Below the pieces are notes generated by a model that saw nothing but the letters and a program-made list of their open reading frames with translations, was not told where the DNA came from and searched no databases. DNA of 37,218 nt from Microbacteriaceae bacterium X2B (GTDB taxonomy: Bacteria; Actinomycetota; Actinomycetes; Actinomycetales; Microbacteriaceae), in contig SCPB01000023.1 of the NCBI GenBank assembly GCA_005502445.1, forward strand, positions 1 through 37,218, given 5' to 3'. This document shows, piece after piece, positions 26,133 to 34,441 of this stretch. The position numbers were made by a program, and so were the translations under genes. Each line of letters starts with the position of its first letter. Positions within the stretch are counted from its first letter, which is position 1.

Positions 26133-29036
26133 CTACTGCTGCTCGCTCAGGGCGAAGAGCCGCTCGAGCGCCACCTGCAGTCGCTCGTCAGCCTCAGCGG
26201 CGGCGACCAGGTCGTTGGCGGCGTAAGCCGCCTCGCGCTCGAGGAGCGCGGCGCGAGCCTGCTGCAGCGCCGCCTGGAACTCCGCATCGGCGTCCGGCGC
26301 GGGGTCGGTCGGCTGCTCGGGATCGATGGGCTGCTCCGGGGCGACCGGGGCGACCGGATCCACGTCGCCGTCACCTGCCTTCGCCCCCGACTCGCCCCCG
26401 AAGAGCGAGTCGAGCGCCTGGTCGAGGGTGTCCTCGAACGCGACCTCGTTGCCGAAGGCGACGAGCACCTTGCGCAGCAGCGGATAGCTGGTGCCACCCG
26501 TCGACTGCACGTACACCGGCTGGACGTAGAGCAGGCCGCCGCCGACCGGGAGGGTCAGCAGGTTGCCGCTGATGACCTCGGTCTCACCCTGGCGCAGCAG
26601 GTTGAGCTGCTGAGCGACCGTCGCGTTCGAGTCGAACTGGTTCTGCACCTGGCCGGGACCGGGCACGGTCGTCTGCCTCGGCAGGGTGAGCAGTGTGAGC
26701 TTGCCGTAGTCGTCGCCCGCGTCGGCGTTCGCCGCGAGATAGCCGTACAGCACGTTGCGGCTGTTGCCGCCAGACGACGCCGGGATGAACGTCGAGTACA
26801 GCGTGAAGGCAGGGCTCTCGGCGCCCGGCATCTGCATCGTCAGGTAGTACGGCGGCTGCAGCGTGTCGGCGCCCGCCGGCGCGGCCGGGTCGTTCGGGGT
26901 GACCCACTCGTCGTCGCGGTTGAAGAACGACACCGAATCGGTCACGTGGTATTCGCCGAGGATGTCGCGCTGTACCTTGAACAGGTCGGCCGGGTACCGC
27001 ACGTGGTCGAGCAGCTGATCGCTCATGGAGCTCATCGGCTCGAGCGTGGTCGGGAAGATCTTCTGCCACGTCTGCAGAACCGGATCCTCGGTGTCCCACG
27101 CGTAGAGCCGCACCGAGCCGTCGTAGGCGTCGACCGTGGCCTTCACCGAGTTGCGGATGTAGTTGATGTCGTCGATCGGGAACGTCGGCGTCGGCGTGTA
27201 CGTGTCGGCGATCGCGGCCGAGAGCGGCACCGAGGTCGAGTAGGGGTAGCTCGCCGAGGTCGTGTAGCCGTCGATGATCCACTGGATGCGGCCGTCGACG
27301 ATCGCGGGGTAGGGGTCGCTGTCGAGCGTCAGGTAGGGCGCCACCTTCTGCACGCGCTCGAGCGGGTCGCGGTCGTAGAGGATCTGCGACTGCTCGTTCA
27401 CGGCGTCGGAGAGGAAGATCTGCTCCGACTGGAACTTGATCGCATAGAGGAGCTTCTTGAAGGCGTTGTCGAGCGTCGGCCCGCCGTCGCCCGTGAAGGT
27501 GTAGGTCTGGTTGCCCGAGGGGTCGCTTTCGTCTCCGCCCTCGGACGGATAGTCGAGCTCGAGCGCCGGAGCGCCCTCGGGAGCGCCCACGATCGAGTAT
27601 GCGGGCGAGGTCTCGCCGAAGTAGATGCGCGGCTCGTACTCGCCGACTGCCTCCGAGAGCGGGCCGCTGGCAGGGATGCCCGACTCCAGGAACAGCGGCT
27701 GACCGTCGTCGGCGCGCTGGTTGCCCGCCGCCGCGACCACGCCGTAGCCGTGTGTGAAGACGACGCGCGAGTTGTACCAGGTCTCCTCGGTCTGCTCGTT
27801 GGGAGTGAGCTCTCGCACCGAGATGACCGTGTCCTGCGTCTGGCCCCCGATCTCGTAGCGGTCGACATCGAGGTAGGGCGGAAAGCCGTAGTAGGGCCGG
27901 AACTGCTCGAGCTGCGCGAAGGCGTCGGTCACGAGCGCCGGATCGATGATGCGGATGTTCGCCGTCGTCTCCGCGTCCTCCCGCAGCGCGCCCTCCTCCG
28001 CTGTCGTCGTCGCGGCGTATGGCACCTCTTCTATGCCCGTGATGCCGTAGGCGTCGCGGGTGGCTCCGATGTTGCGCTCGATGAAGGGCGCCTCGAGCGA
28101 GCGGGCGCTGGGCTCGACCTGGAACCGCTGCACGATCCACGGGTAGACGCTGCCGACGAGGAGCCCGGAGATGACGAGCAGGGCGGTGCCGACGATCGAC
28201 AGGCGCCACCGGCCGATGACCGCCGTGATGACGAAGAGCACGGCGATGAGCGCGGCGATTCCGGCGAGGATCTGCCGACCCGGGATCGTCGCGAAGACCT
28301 CGGTGTAGCCGGCGCCCGCCGCGAGGAACCCGTCGCTCGGCTGGATGAGAGCCGCATACTGGTCGAGCCAGATCGACACGGCCTGCAGGGCGAGGTAGAT
28401 CGCGGCGGTCGCGGCGAGCTGGATGCGCGCCGTCCGTGAGATGCGCACCTCGCGCCCCGTGAACCGGATGGCGCCGTACAGGTAGCCCGTGGCGACCGCG
28501 GCGATCGCCGCGAGCAGCACCGCCCCCGAAGCGAAGGCGACGACAGCGCGCCAGAAGGGCAGCTCGTAGACGTAGAAGGCGATGTCGAGCCCGAACTGGG
28601 GGTCCGTCTCGCCGAAGGGCGTGCGGTTCCACCACTGCAGCACCATAGGCCAGCGGCTCGCCGTCGCGACGCCCGCGAAGAGAGCGAGCACCGCGGGAAT
28701 GCCGACCATGGCGACCCGCCGCAGAGGCTCCACGACCTCCTGGTATCGGTCCAGCTGCGAGGAGAGCTTGGCGTAGACGGGTCGCGATCGGTACGCGATC
28801 TGGAGGCTCGCGAAGACCGGCAGGAACATGCCGAGGAAGCCGACCGCGAACATCCCTGCGGTGGCGAACCACTGCGTCGTGAGCACCGGGAGATAGCCGA
28901 GCTGGTCGAACCAGAGCACGTCGGTGTAGAAGTTCGCGAAGACGAAGAACAGCACGACGAGAACGGCGAGGACGCCGCCCGTGATCGCGAGGGTCGCCCG
29001 GCTTCGGCTGGCGGGCGGCGGTGCGGTGGACGTCAC
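26133..29036 (-). CDS. UPF0182 family membrane protein
   Basis: A 967-residue protein of the UPF0182 family. The first third contains seven predicted transmembrane helices, beginning with LAITGGVLAVLVVLFFVFANFYTDVLWFDQLGY, which is the family hallmark. The large remainder is extracytoplasmic, with conserved stretches such as VVFTHGYGVVAA, YFGETSPAYSIVG and WQKIFPT. The C-terminus is Pro/Asp-rich and ends in a helical Ala/Glu segment. The biochemical role of the family is not known. The start is a GTG with GGGAG upstream and a -10 TAGGCT about 40 bases before it. In M. tuberculosis its homologue Rv3193c lies beside the PDZ protease gene, as here. Confidence 0.92.
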   Translation of the reverse strand: MTSTAPPPASRSRATLAITGGVLAVLVVLFFVFANFYTDVLWFDQLGYLPVLTTQWFATAGMFAVGFLGMFLPVFASLQIAYRSRPVYAKLSSQLDRYQEVVEPLRRVAMVGIPAVLALFAGVATASRWPMVLQWWNRTPFGETDPQFGLDIAFYVYELPFWRAVVAFASGAVLLAAIAAVATGYLYGAIRFTGREVRISRTARIQLAATAAIYLALQAVSIWLDQYAALIQPSDGFLAAGAGYTEVFATIPGRQILAGIAALIAVLFVITAVIGRWRLSIVGTALLVISGLLVGSVYPWIVQRFQVEPSARSLEAPFIERNIGATRDAYGITGIEEVPYAATTTAEEGALREDAETTANIRIIDPALVTDAFAQLEQFRPYYGFPPYLDVDRYEIGGQTQDTVISVRELTPNEQTEETWYNSRVVFTHGYGVVAAAGNQRADDGQPLFLESGIPASGPLSEAVGEYEPRIYFGETSPAYSIVGAPEGAPALELDYPSEGGDESDPSGNQTYTFTGDGGPTLDNAFKKLLYAIKFQSEQIFLSDAVNEQSQILYDRDPLERVQKVAPYLTLDSDPYPAIVDGRIQWIIDGYTTSASYPYSTSVPLSAAIADTYTPTPTFPIDDINYIRNSVKATVDAYDGSVRLYAWDTEDPVLQTWQKIFPTTLEPMSSMSDQLLDHVRYPADLFKVQRDILGEYHVTDSVSFFNRDDEWVTPNDPAAPAGADTLQPPYYLTMQMPGAESPAFTLYSTFIPASSGGNSRNVLYGYLAANADAGDDYGKLTLLTLPRQTTVPGPGQVQNQFDSNATVAQQLNLLRQGETEVISGNLLTLPVGGGLLYVQPVYVQSTGGTSYPLLRKVLVAFGNEVAFEDTLDQALDSLFGGESGAKAGDGDVDPVAPVAPEQPIDPEQPTDPAPDADAEFQAALQQARAALLEREAAYAANDLVAAAEADERLQVALERLFALSEQQ

Positions 29037-29072
29037 GAAGGGTCTCCCGGAGAGTCGGTGGCGAGCGGTTTC

Positions 29073-29078
29073 AGCCTA
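29073..29078 (-). promoter_or_regulatory. -10 box TAGGCT of the UPF0182 gene
   Basis: TAGGCT on the minus strand predicts a transcript with a leader of about 30 bases, containing GGGAG, before the GTG at 29036. Confidence 0.4.
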
Positions 29079-29122
29079 CCGGGAGGAACCTCGGCGACAC
29101 CCGGGGCGGGTGCCCTGTTCGC

Positions 29123-30238
29123 TCAGGGCGCGCCGCACCGGGCGAGCGCGCCGAGGTCGCCCTCGTCGGCGACCGTCTGCAGCACGTCGATCGCCTCGTC
29201 GAGCGTCGCGACCGAGAACACCTCGAGCCCCTCGGGAATGCTGCCGACCACCTCGCCGCAGTTCTCTGCGGGCGACAGGAAGACCTCGGCGCCCGCATCG
29301 ACGGCGCCGTACATCTTCTGCACGATGCCGCCGATCGGGCCGACCGTGCCGTCGGCGGCGATCGTGCCGGTGCCGGCGACCTCGGCGCCGCCCGCGAGCG
29401 AGCCGGGCGTGAGCTTGTCGATGATGCCCAGGGCGAACATCATTCCGGCGCTCGGTCCGCCGACGTTGGTCAGCTCGATCTCGACCTCGAAGGGGAACTC
29501 GTAGTCGCCCGCGACGAGGATTCCGATGACGGGAACGGGGTCGTCCCCCTCACCCAGTCGCGGGGTGATCTCGACCGTGCGCTCCGAGCCGTCGCGCTGG
29601 ATGCCGAGCGACACGGGCGAATCGGTGCCGTTCTCTGCGATCGCGGCGCGCAGCGCCGTGACATCCCGCACCGCCTCGCCGTCGATCGAGAGGATGACGT
29701 CGTCGGCCTCGAGGATCCCCTCGGAGGCTCCGCCCTCCTGGGTCGCCACGACGTACAGGCGGCTCTCGTACGGCTCTCCGAGGGCGCGCAGGGCCGCGGC
29801 GATCGCCTCCTGCTGAGAGTTGTCCATCTCGACGCGGCTCTGCTCGCGCCGGTCGTCGGTCGACAGGCCCGGAGGGAAGACCGCCTCGATCGGCACGACC
29901 GACTGCTTCGGATCGAGCCAGGCGGCCACGACCTCGAACCACGAGGGCTGCGTCTCGGGATTGCCGACGACGTTCACGGTGAGCAGGCTCAAGGAGCCCT
30001 TCGTCGGGTAGGTGGGCTCGGTCGGGATCGTGATGAGCGGCACCTCCTCGCCGTCGACCTCGACGCTGCCGAGCGTGTCGAACACGGGACCGGGCTGTTC
30101 GATGACGTACGGCGAGGGCAGCATGGCCATGCCGAACACGCCGAAGAGCATCACGGCGAGCAGGAGCCAGCCGACTCGACGGCCGCGGGATCGGGCGCGA
30201 TCGCGCTGCTCGGCCTCGTCGTCGGTGAAGAGCGACAC
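29123..30238 (-). CDS. YlbL-like PDZ/Lon-family secreted serine protease
   Basis: A 371-residue membrane-anchored protease. After a basic cytoplasmic start, one helix (GWLLLAVMLFGVFGMAML, about 23-40) anchors the protein. A PDZ domain (about 160-226) contains SEGILEADDVILSIDGEAV. The C-terminal Lon-type proteolytic domain has the Ser263 nucleophile in NVGGPSAGMMFAL and Lys308 in GPIGGIVQKMYGA, the Ser-Lys dyad. The GTG start at 30238 has GAGAGGA four bases upstream; a longer upstream frame is excluded because it runs into the divergent gene. In M. tuberculosis the homologue is Rv3194c. The substrate is unknown. Confidence 0.9.
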   Translation of the reverse strand: MSLFTDDEAEQRDRARSRGRRVGWLLLAVMLFGVFGMAMLPSPYVIEQPGPVFDTLGSVEVDGEEVPLITIPTEPTYPTKGSLSLLTVNVVGNPETQPSWFEVVAAWLDPKQSVVPIEAVFPPGLSTDDRREQSRVEMDNSQQEAIAAALRALGEPYESRLYVVATQEGGASEGILEADDVILSIDGEAVRDVTALRAAIAENGTDSPVSLGIQRDGSERTVEITPRLGEGDDPVPVIGILVAGDYEFPFEVEIELTNVGGPSAGMMFALGIIDKLTPGSLAGGAEVAGTGTIAADGTVGPIGGIVQKMYGAVDAGAEVFLSPAENCGEVVGSIPEGLEVFSVATLDEAIDVLQTVADEGDLGALARCGAP

Positions 30239-30365
30239 GTGTTCCTCTCGGTGCCCGTCGGGCGGTCGGGGCCGGCGGCGAAGCCGATCGGCGGTCGGGA
30301 CGGACGAACGGAGCGGCCGGACGGATGCGGCGTCCGGAATGCCCGGGGCGCGAGCGCCGGCCGTC

Positions 30366-30371
30366 AGCCTA
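30366..30371 (-). promoter_or_regulatory. -10 box TAGGCT of the PDZ protease gene
   Basis: TAGGCT on the minus strand lies about 130 bases upstream of the GTG at 30238. It stands back to back with the plus-strand -10 at 30407-30412. Confidence 0.35.
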
Positions 30372-30406
30372 GGGCGAAACCCGGCAGCGAGACACGGACG
30401 CCGCAC

Positions 30407-30412
30407 TAGCGT
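30407..30412 (+). promoter_or_regulatory. -10 box TAGCGT, near-leaderless promoter of the DUF2342 gene
   Basis: TAGCGT ends seven bases before the ATG at 30420, and no Shine-Dalgarno is present, so the transcript probably starts at or next to the start codon. Confidence 0.45.
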
Positions 30413-30419
30413 AGGCATC

Positions 30420-31838
30420 ATGGCTGACGATTCCCTCGGCGGCGCGGAGGACGACTTCCGCGAGATGATGCGCAAGTTCCTCGCGGGCGAGGGTGAGATC
30501 GACCCCGCGAAGCTCGCCGGGGCCGCAGGTCTGCCCACCGACCCCGCCATGGTCGCTCGACTCATGGGCCAGCTGCAGAGCGCGATGACCTCGGGTGTCG
30601 ACGGCATCGACGAGAAGCTCGCGCGCGAGGAGTCGGGCCGGATCGCCGCGACGGGCGCCGTCGCCCCGAGCGACGCAGAGCTGGAGGCGCTGCGGCAGGC
30701 GCTGCACGTCGCGGCCCTCTGGCTCGACGAGGCCACCTCGATCACGCAGCTGACCGCCGAACCCGCGCTGCTCACGCGCGCCGCCTGGGCCCGGCAGACC
30801 CTCCCGGTGTGGAGCCAGCTCGCCGAGCCGGTCGCCCGCTCGATCGCCGACGCCCTGACCGAGGCTCTCGACGCGCAGGTGCCGGAGGAGATGAAGGCGA
30901 TGCTCGGCGATGCCGGCGGACTCATGCGCTCGCTCGGCGGCACGCTCTTCTCCCTCCAGCTCGGTCACGTGGTCGGCCAGCTCGCGGCCGAGGTCGTCTC
31001 GGGGGGCGACATCGGGATCCCGCTCCTGCCCGGCCGCGACGAGCACGACGTGCAGGCCGCCCTCCTGCCGCAGAACGTCGCCGCCTTCGGCCAGGGGCTC
31101 GACATCCCGGCCGACCAGGTGCAGCTCTACCTCTCGGTTCGGGAGCTCGCGCACGCCCGGCTCTTCCGGCACGCGCGCTGGCTCCGCGCGCACTTGATCA
31201 GCGCGATCACGGACTACGCCCACGGGATCCGCGTCGACGTCGGTCGCATCGAGTCGGTCGCCGCCGACTTCGACCCCGCGAACCCCGAGAGCCTGCGCGA
31301 GGCGCTCACGAGCGGCGCGCTCATACCGCCCAAGTCGGAAGCGCAGCTCGCGGCGCTCGCGCGGCTCGAGACGACGCTCGCCCTGATCGAGGGCTGGGTC
31401 GACGTCGTCACCGCCGATGCGACGACCCGACTACCGAAGGCGGATGCCGTGGCCGAGACGGTGCGCCGCCGCCGGGCTGCGGGCGGCCCGGCCGAGTCGG
31501 CCTTCGCGACGCTCGTCGGGCTCGAACTGCGCCCCCGACGACTGCGCGAGGCGGCCTCGTTCTGGCGCGCCGTCACCGAGGCCGTCGGCGGCTCGAGTCG
31601 CGACGAGCTCTGGGCGCACCCCGACCTGCTGCCGACCGCCGACGACATCGATGACCCGTCCCGCGTCATCGCCTCCCTGCGCGACGGGCCCGTCGACGAC
31701 GACGCCTTCGATCAGGCGCTCAGCGACCTGCTCGCCGGCGAGGGCGATCGACCGATCGAGGGGCGACCCGGCGACGACCCGCAGGATGCGCCCGACGCGG
31801 AGGACGAGTCGGGGTCCGAGGGACCTGTGCACAACTGA
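30420..31838 (+). CDS. DUF2342 zinc-dependent metalloprotease-like protein
   Basis: A 472-residue actinobacterial protein of the DUF2342 family. The family motif RELAHARLF lies at 241-249; it is read as a degenerate zincin helix with Glu242 and His245, and further ligands would lie downstream. Surrounding regions are helical, and the last 45 residues form an acidic tail. The family is annotated as a zinc-dependent metalloprotease in databases, but enzymatic activity is not well established. The homologue in M. tuberculosis is Rv3195. It is divergent from the PDZ protease and 34 bases upstream of the ThiF-like gene. Confidence 0.85.
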   Translation: MADDSLGGAEDDFREMMRKFLAGEGEIDPAKLAGAAGLPTDPAMVARLMGQLQSAMTSGVDGIDEKLAREESGRIAATGAVAPSDAELEALRQALHVAALWLDEATSITQLTAEPALLTRAAWARQTLPVWSQLAEPVARSIADALTEALDAQVPEEMKAMLGDAGGLMRSLGGTLFSLQLGHVVGQLAAEVVSGGDIGIPLLPGRDEHDVQAALLPQNVAAFGQGLDIPADQVQLYLSVRELAHARLFRHARWLRAHLISAITDYAHGIRVDVGRIESVAADFDPANPESLREALTSGALIPPKSEAQLAALARLETTLALIEGWVDVVTADATTRLPKADAVAETVRRRRAAGGPAESAFATLVGLELRPRRLREAASFWRAVTEAVGGSSRDELWAHPDLLPTADDIDDPSRVIASLRDGPVDDDAFDQALSDLLAGEGDRPIEGRPGDDPQDAPDAEDESGSEGPVHN

Positions 31839-31872
31839 CGCCCGGGGGCGGGCCGCCGCGCATCATGTGCGC

Positions 31873-32721
31873 ATGGTTCTGCGCATCGACCCTCGACGCC
31901 CTCTCGTGTGGCGCACGCCGCACAGCATCCAGATCGGCGTCGATCCGGTCGTCGCGGTGCTCGATCGCGTCGACGACGGCGATGCCCGCCTGATCGCTGC
32001 CCTCACGACCGGCGTCACGCGCAGCGGGCTCGACATGCTCGCGGCGACCGCGGGCGTCTCCGCCGCCCGCGTCGAGCGGCTGCTCGCCGAGCTCGCCGAG
32101 GCGCTCGCCCCGCCGCCCCGGCCGGCCGTGCGGCGCGTGGCCGTGATCGGAGCGGTGCCGGCCGCGGGCCGCATCGCGCGTCTGATCGCCGATGCCGGGC
32201 ATCCCGTCATCGCCGCCGCCCACGGTGCCGGCGTCGTCGACCATTCGATCGACGCCGCGGTGCTGGTCAGTCACCACGTCGTCGACCCGAACGAGCACCT
32301 CTCCTGGTTGCGTCGCGACATCGTGCACCTGCCGATCGTCATCGGCGAGCAATCGGCGACCGTCGGGCCCCTCGTCGAGCCGGGGGCGACGGCGTGCCTC
32401 GCCTGCGTCGATCAGCTGCGCACCGCGGAGGATCCGTCCTGGCCCGCGATCGAGGCCCAGCTGTGGGGCAGGGAGGCGCACGCCGATGCGCCCATGCTCG
32501 CAACCGAGGCGGCGATCGAGGCACTGCGCCTGCTGCGCGGCCGCGGCGCGGAGAGCGTGCGCATCGATGCCGTCACGGGTCGGCGCTCGCGACGCATGTG
32601 GCGGCCGTCGGAGCGGTGCGGATGCCTCGGGCTCGAGTCCGCGCCCGCCGCCGTCGCCCTTCCGAACGCCGACCTGCCCGAGCCGTCGGGGCTCAGCGCC
32701 GCAGCTCCGCTCGCCGGCTGA
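31873..32721 (+). CDS. ThiF/cyclodehydratase-like protein (TOMM leader-binding type)
   Basis: A 282-residue protein resembling the partner subunit of azoline cyclodehydratases. Residues about 86-165 form a small Rossmann-like region (RRVAVIGAVPAAGRIARLI), and paired cysteines Cys175/Cys178 (CLACVD) and Cys249/Cys251 (CGCLG) would bind zinc. Such proteins are annotated as TOMM or bacteriocin cyclodehydratase components, but there is no YcaO gene, precursor peptide or transporter here. In M. tuberculosis the same slot, between the DUF2342 gene and uvrD2, contains Rv3196, so this is probably a housekeeping actinobacterial protein of unknown role. Its end overlaps the convergent helicase gene by 29 bases. 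Confidence 0.75.
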   Translation: MVLRIDPRRPLVWRTPHSIQIGVDPVVAVLDRVDDGDARLIAALTTGVTRSGLDMLAATAGVSAARVERLLAELAEALAPPPRPAVRRVAVIGAVPAAGRIARLIADAGHPVIAAAHGAGVVDHSIDAAVLVSHHVVDPNEHLSWLRRDIVHLPIVIGEQSATVGPLVEPGATACLACVDQLRTAEDPSWPAIEAQLWGREAHADAPMLATEAAIEALRLLRGRGAESVRIDAVTGRRSRRMWRPSERCGCLGLESAPAAVALPNADLPEPSGLSAAAPLAG

Positions 32722-34441
32722 CGTCCACCGCCGCGCCGGCTGCCGCCCCGGGCGCGCGCAACTCGTCGAGGAACCGGCTCGGCGCACGCTCGGCCCGGCT
32801 CGCGTTCGCCCGCTGCGCCCACGACAGCTCGAGCGCACGGCGCGCGCGCGTGATGCCGACGTAGAACAGCCGGCGCTCCTCGTCGACCGCCTCGAGGCTC
32901 GTCGCGAAGGTGATCGGCACCGAGCCCTCCGTCAGTCCGACGATGTAGACGACGTCCCACTCCAGGCCCTTGGCCGCGTGCAGCGTCGAAAGGGTCACGG
33001 CCGAGCGTGTCGGCGCGTGCTGCTGCTCGACGCGGCGCTGCAGCTCGCGCACGAACGCGGCGAGGGTCGTACCGGCGGGCGACTCCTCGGCGAGGCCGAG
33101 GAGGGCGGTCAGGCTCTCCCACCGCGAGCGCTCGGCACCCGAGCCCTCAGGCGCATCCTGGCGCCAGCCGAGCCCGCGCAGCACGTCGCTCACGCTTTTG
33201 AACAGCGGCTCGTCGCCGATCGAGATCGCCGCTCCGCGAAGGAGCATGATCGCCTGCCGCACTTCCGGCTGGTCGAAGTACCGGCTGTCCGCTCGCGTCT
33301 GCACGGGGATGTCGGCGCGCCGCAGCGCCGCCTCGATCGCGATCGACTGCGTGTTGATGCGGTACAGCACGGCGATCGACTCGGGACTCGCGCCGTCGGC
33401 GATGCGTCGGGAGACCGACTGCGCGACGGCGGCGGCCTCGGCCGCGTCATCGGAGTGGCGCACGATGCTCGGCTCGGGGGCCTCGCCCGCGCCGGCGGAG
33501 GCGGCCCGGAGGGTGAGGGAACCGGGGCGGCCGCGCATGAGCCGGTTGGCGACCGAGACGATCGGCGCGCTCGACCGGTAGTTGTCCTCGAGGCGCACGA
33601 TCGTCGCATCCGGGTACTCGCTGCCGAACCGCACCAGGTAGTCGCTCGACGCGCCCGCGAACGAGTAGATCGTCTGCGAGGCGTCGCCGACGACGCAGAG
33701 CTCGCGGCGGCCGCCCAGCCACAGGGCGAGCAGGTCGTGCTGGAGCGGGGAGACATCCTGGTACTCGTCGACGACGAAGAAGCGGTACTGCTCGCGCACC
33801 TGCTCGGCCACGCGCGGCTCCGTCTCCAGCATGCCCGCCGTCGCGAGCAGGACGTCCTCGAAGTCGATCTGCCGCCGCTCGTCCTTGATCTGCTCGTAGC
33901 GCTCGTGCAGATCCACCATGGCCTGGACGCTCAACCGGGCCGGCATCGTGCGGCTCTCCGCAGCCCGCGCGTAGGCGTCGAGCGAGAGCTTGCTGACCTT
34001 CCGCCACTCGATCTCGGCGGCCGCGTCGCGCAGCGCCGGGGTGTCGAGACCGAGTCTGAGCGCCGAGGCGGCCTGCCCGATGAGCGGGCCCTTGCCGTCG
34101 AGCACCCGCGGCGGCGAGCCGCCGACGACGGTCGGCCAGAAGTAGTGCAGCTGTCGCAGCGCCGCCGAGTGGAAGGTGCGTGCGGCGACGCCCTCGGCGC
34201 CGAGCGCCCGCAGACGGCCGAGCAGCTCGCCCGCAGCACGGGTCGTGAAGGTCAGCGCCATGACGCGCTTCGGGTCGTACGCACCCGTCGCGACGCCGTA
34301 GGCGATGCGGTGGGTGATCGCGCGCGTCTTGCCGGTGCCCGCTCCGGCGAGCACGCACACAGGGCCGAGCAGGGCCTCGGCGGCGACGCGCTGCTGCTCG
34401 TCGAGCTGGGCGAGCAGTCGATCGGGTTCGTGGCCGCTCAT
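32693..34441 (-). CDS. UvrD/PcrA-family ATP-dependent DNA helicase
   Basis: A 582-residue superfamily 1A helicase. Motif I AGAGTGKT at 32-39, motif Ia LTFTTRAAGE, motif II VVDEYQDV, motif III GDASQTIYSFAGA, motif IV region EDNYRSS, motif V LHAAKGLEWDVVYIVGL and motif VI FYVGITRARR are all present, so it should unwind DNA with 3'-5' polarity. It is shorter than PcrA and lacks the C-terminal HRDC domain found in mycobacterial UvrD2. The position next to nudC is as for uvrD2 (Rv3198c), so it is probably its orthologue without HRDC. The ATG overlaps the NUDIX gene stop (ATGA), and its 3' end overlaps the convergent ThiF-like gene. Confidence 0.9.
   Translation of the reverse strand: MSGHEPDRLLAQLDEQQRVAAEALLGPVCVLAGAGTGKTRAITHRIAYGVATGAYDPKRVMALTFTTRAAGELLGRLRALGAEGVAARTFHSAALRQLHYFWPTVVGGSPPRVLDGKGPLIGQAASALRLGLDTPALRDAAAEIEWRKVSKLSLDAYARAAESRTMPARLSVQAMVDLHERYEQIKDERRQIDFEDVLLATAGMLETEPRVAEQVREQYRFFVVDEYQDVSPLQHDLLALWLGGRRELCVVGDASQTIYSFAGASSDYLVRFGSEYPDATIVRLEDNYRSSAPIVSVANRLMRGRPGSLTLRAASAGAGEAPEPSIVRHSDDAAEAAAVAQSVSRRIADGASPESIAVLYRINTQSIAIEAALRRADIPVQTRADSRYFDQPEVRQAIMLLRGAAISIGDEPLFKSVSDVLRGLGWRQDAPEGSGAERSRWESLTALLGLAEESPAGTTLAAFVRELQRRVEQQHAPTRSAVTLSTLHAAKGLEWDVVYIVGLTEGSVPITFATSLEAVDEERRLFYVGITRARRALELSWAQRANASRAERAPSRFLDELRAPGAAAGAAVDVSRRAELRR

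Noticed and set aside
26584-28872. 762-codon frame inside the UPF0182 gene
   Set aside because: Arg-rich out-of-frame shadow; the UPF0182 frame has membrane helices and family motifs throughout.
29123-30943. 606-codon reading of the PDZ protease gene
   Set aside because: The extra N-terminal 235 codons are antisense to the DUF2342 gene; a GTG with a good ribosome binding site at 30238 gives the family's normal length.
30369-31223. Minus-strand frame of 284 codons opposite the DUF2342 gene
   Set aside because: Composition is that of a reverse-complement shadow, it lacks a ribosome binding site, and the plus-strand gene matches a known family over its full length.
31873-32721. A thiazole/oxazole-modified peptide cluster
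   Set aside because: Only a cyclodehydratase-partner-like protein is present; there is no YcaO, precursor peptide, protease dedicated to it or exporter, and the locus matches a housekeeping block.
31720-32838. 372-codon minus-strand frame opposite the ThiF-like gene
   Set aside because: Arg/Gly-rich shadow with no motif; the plus strand encodes paired zinc cysteines in a conserved place.
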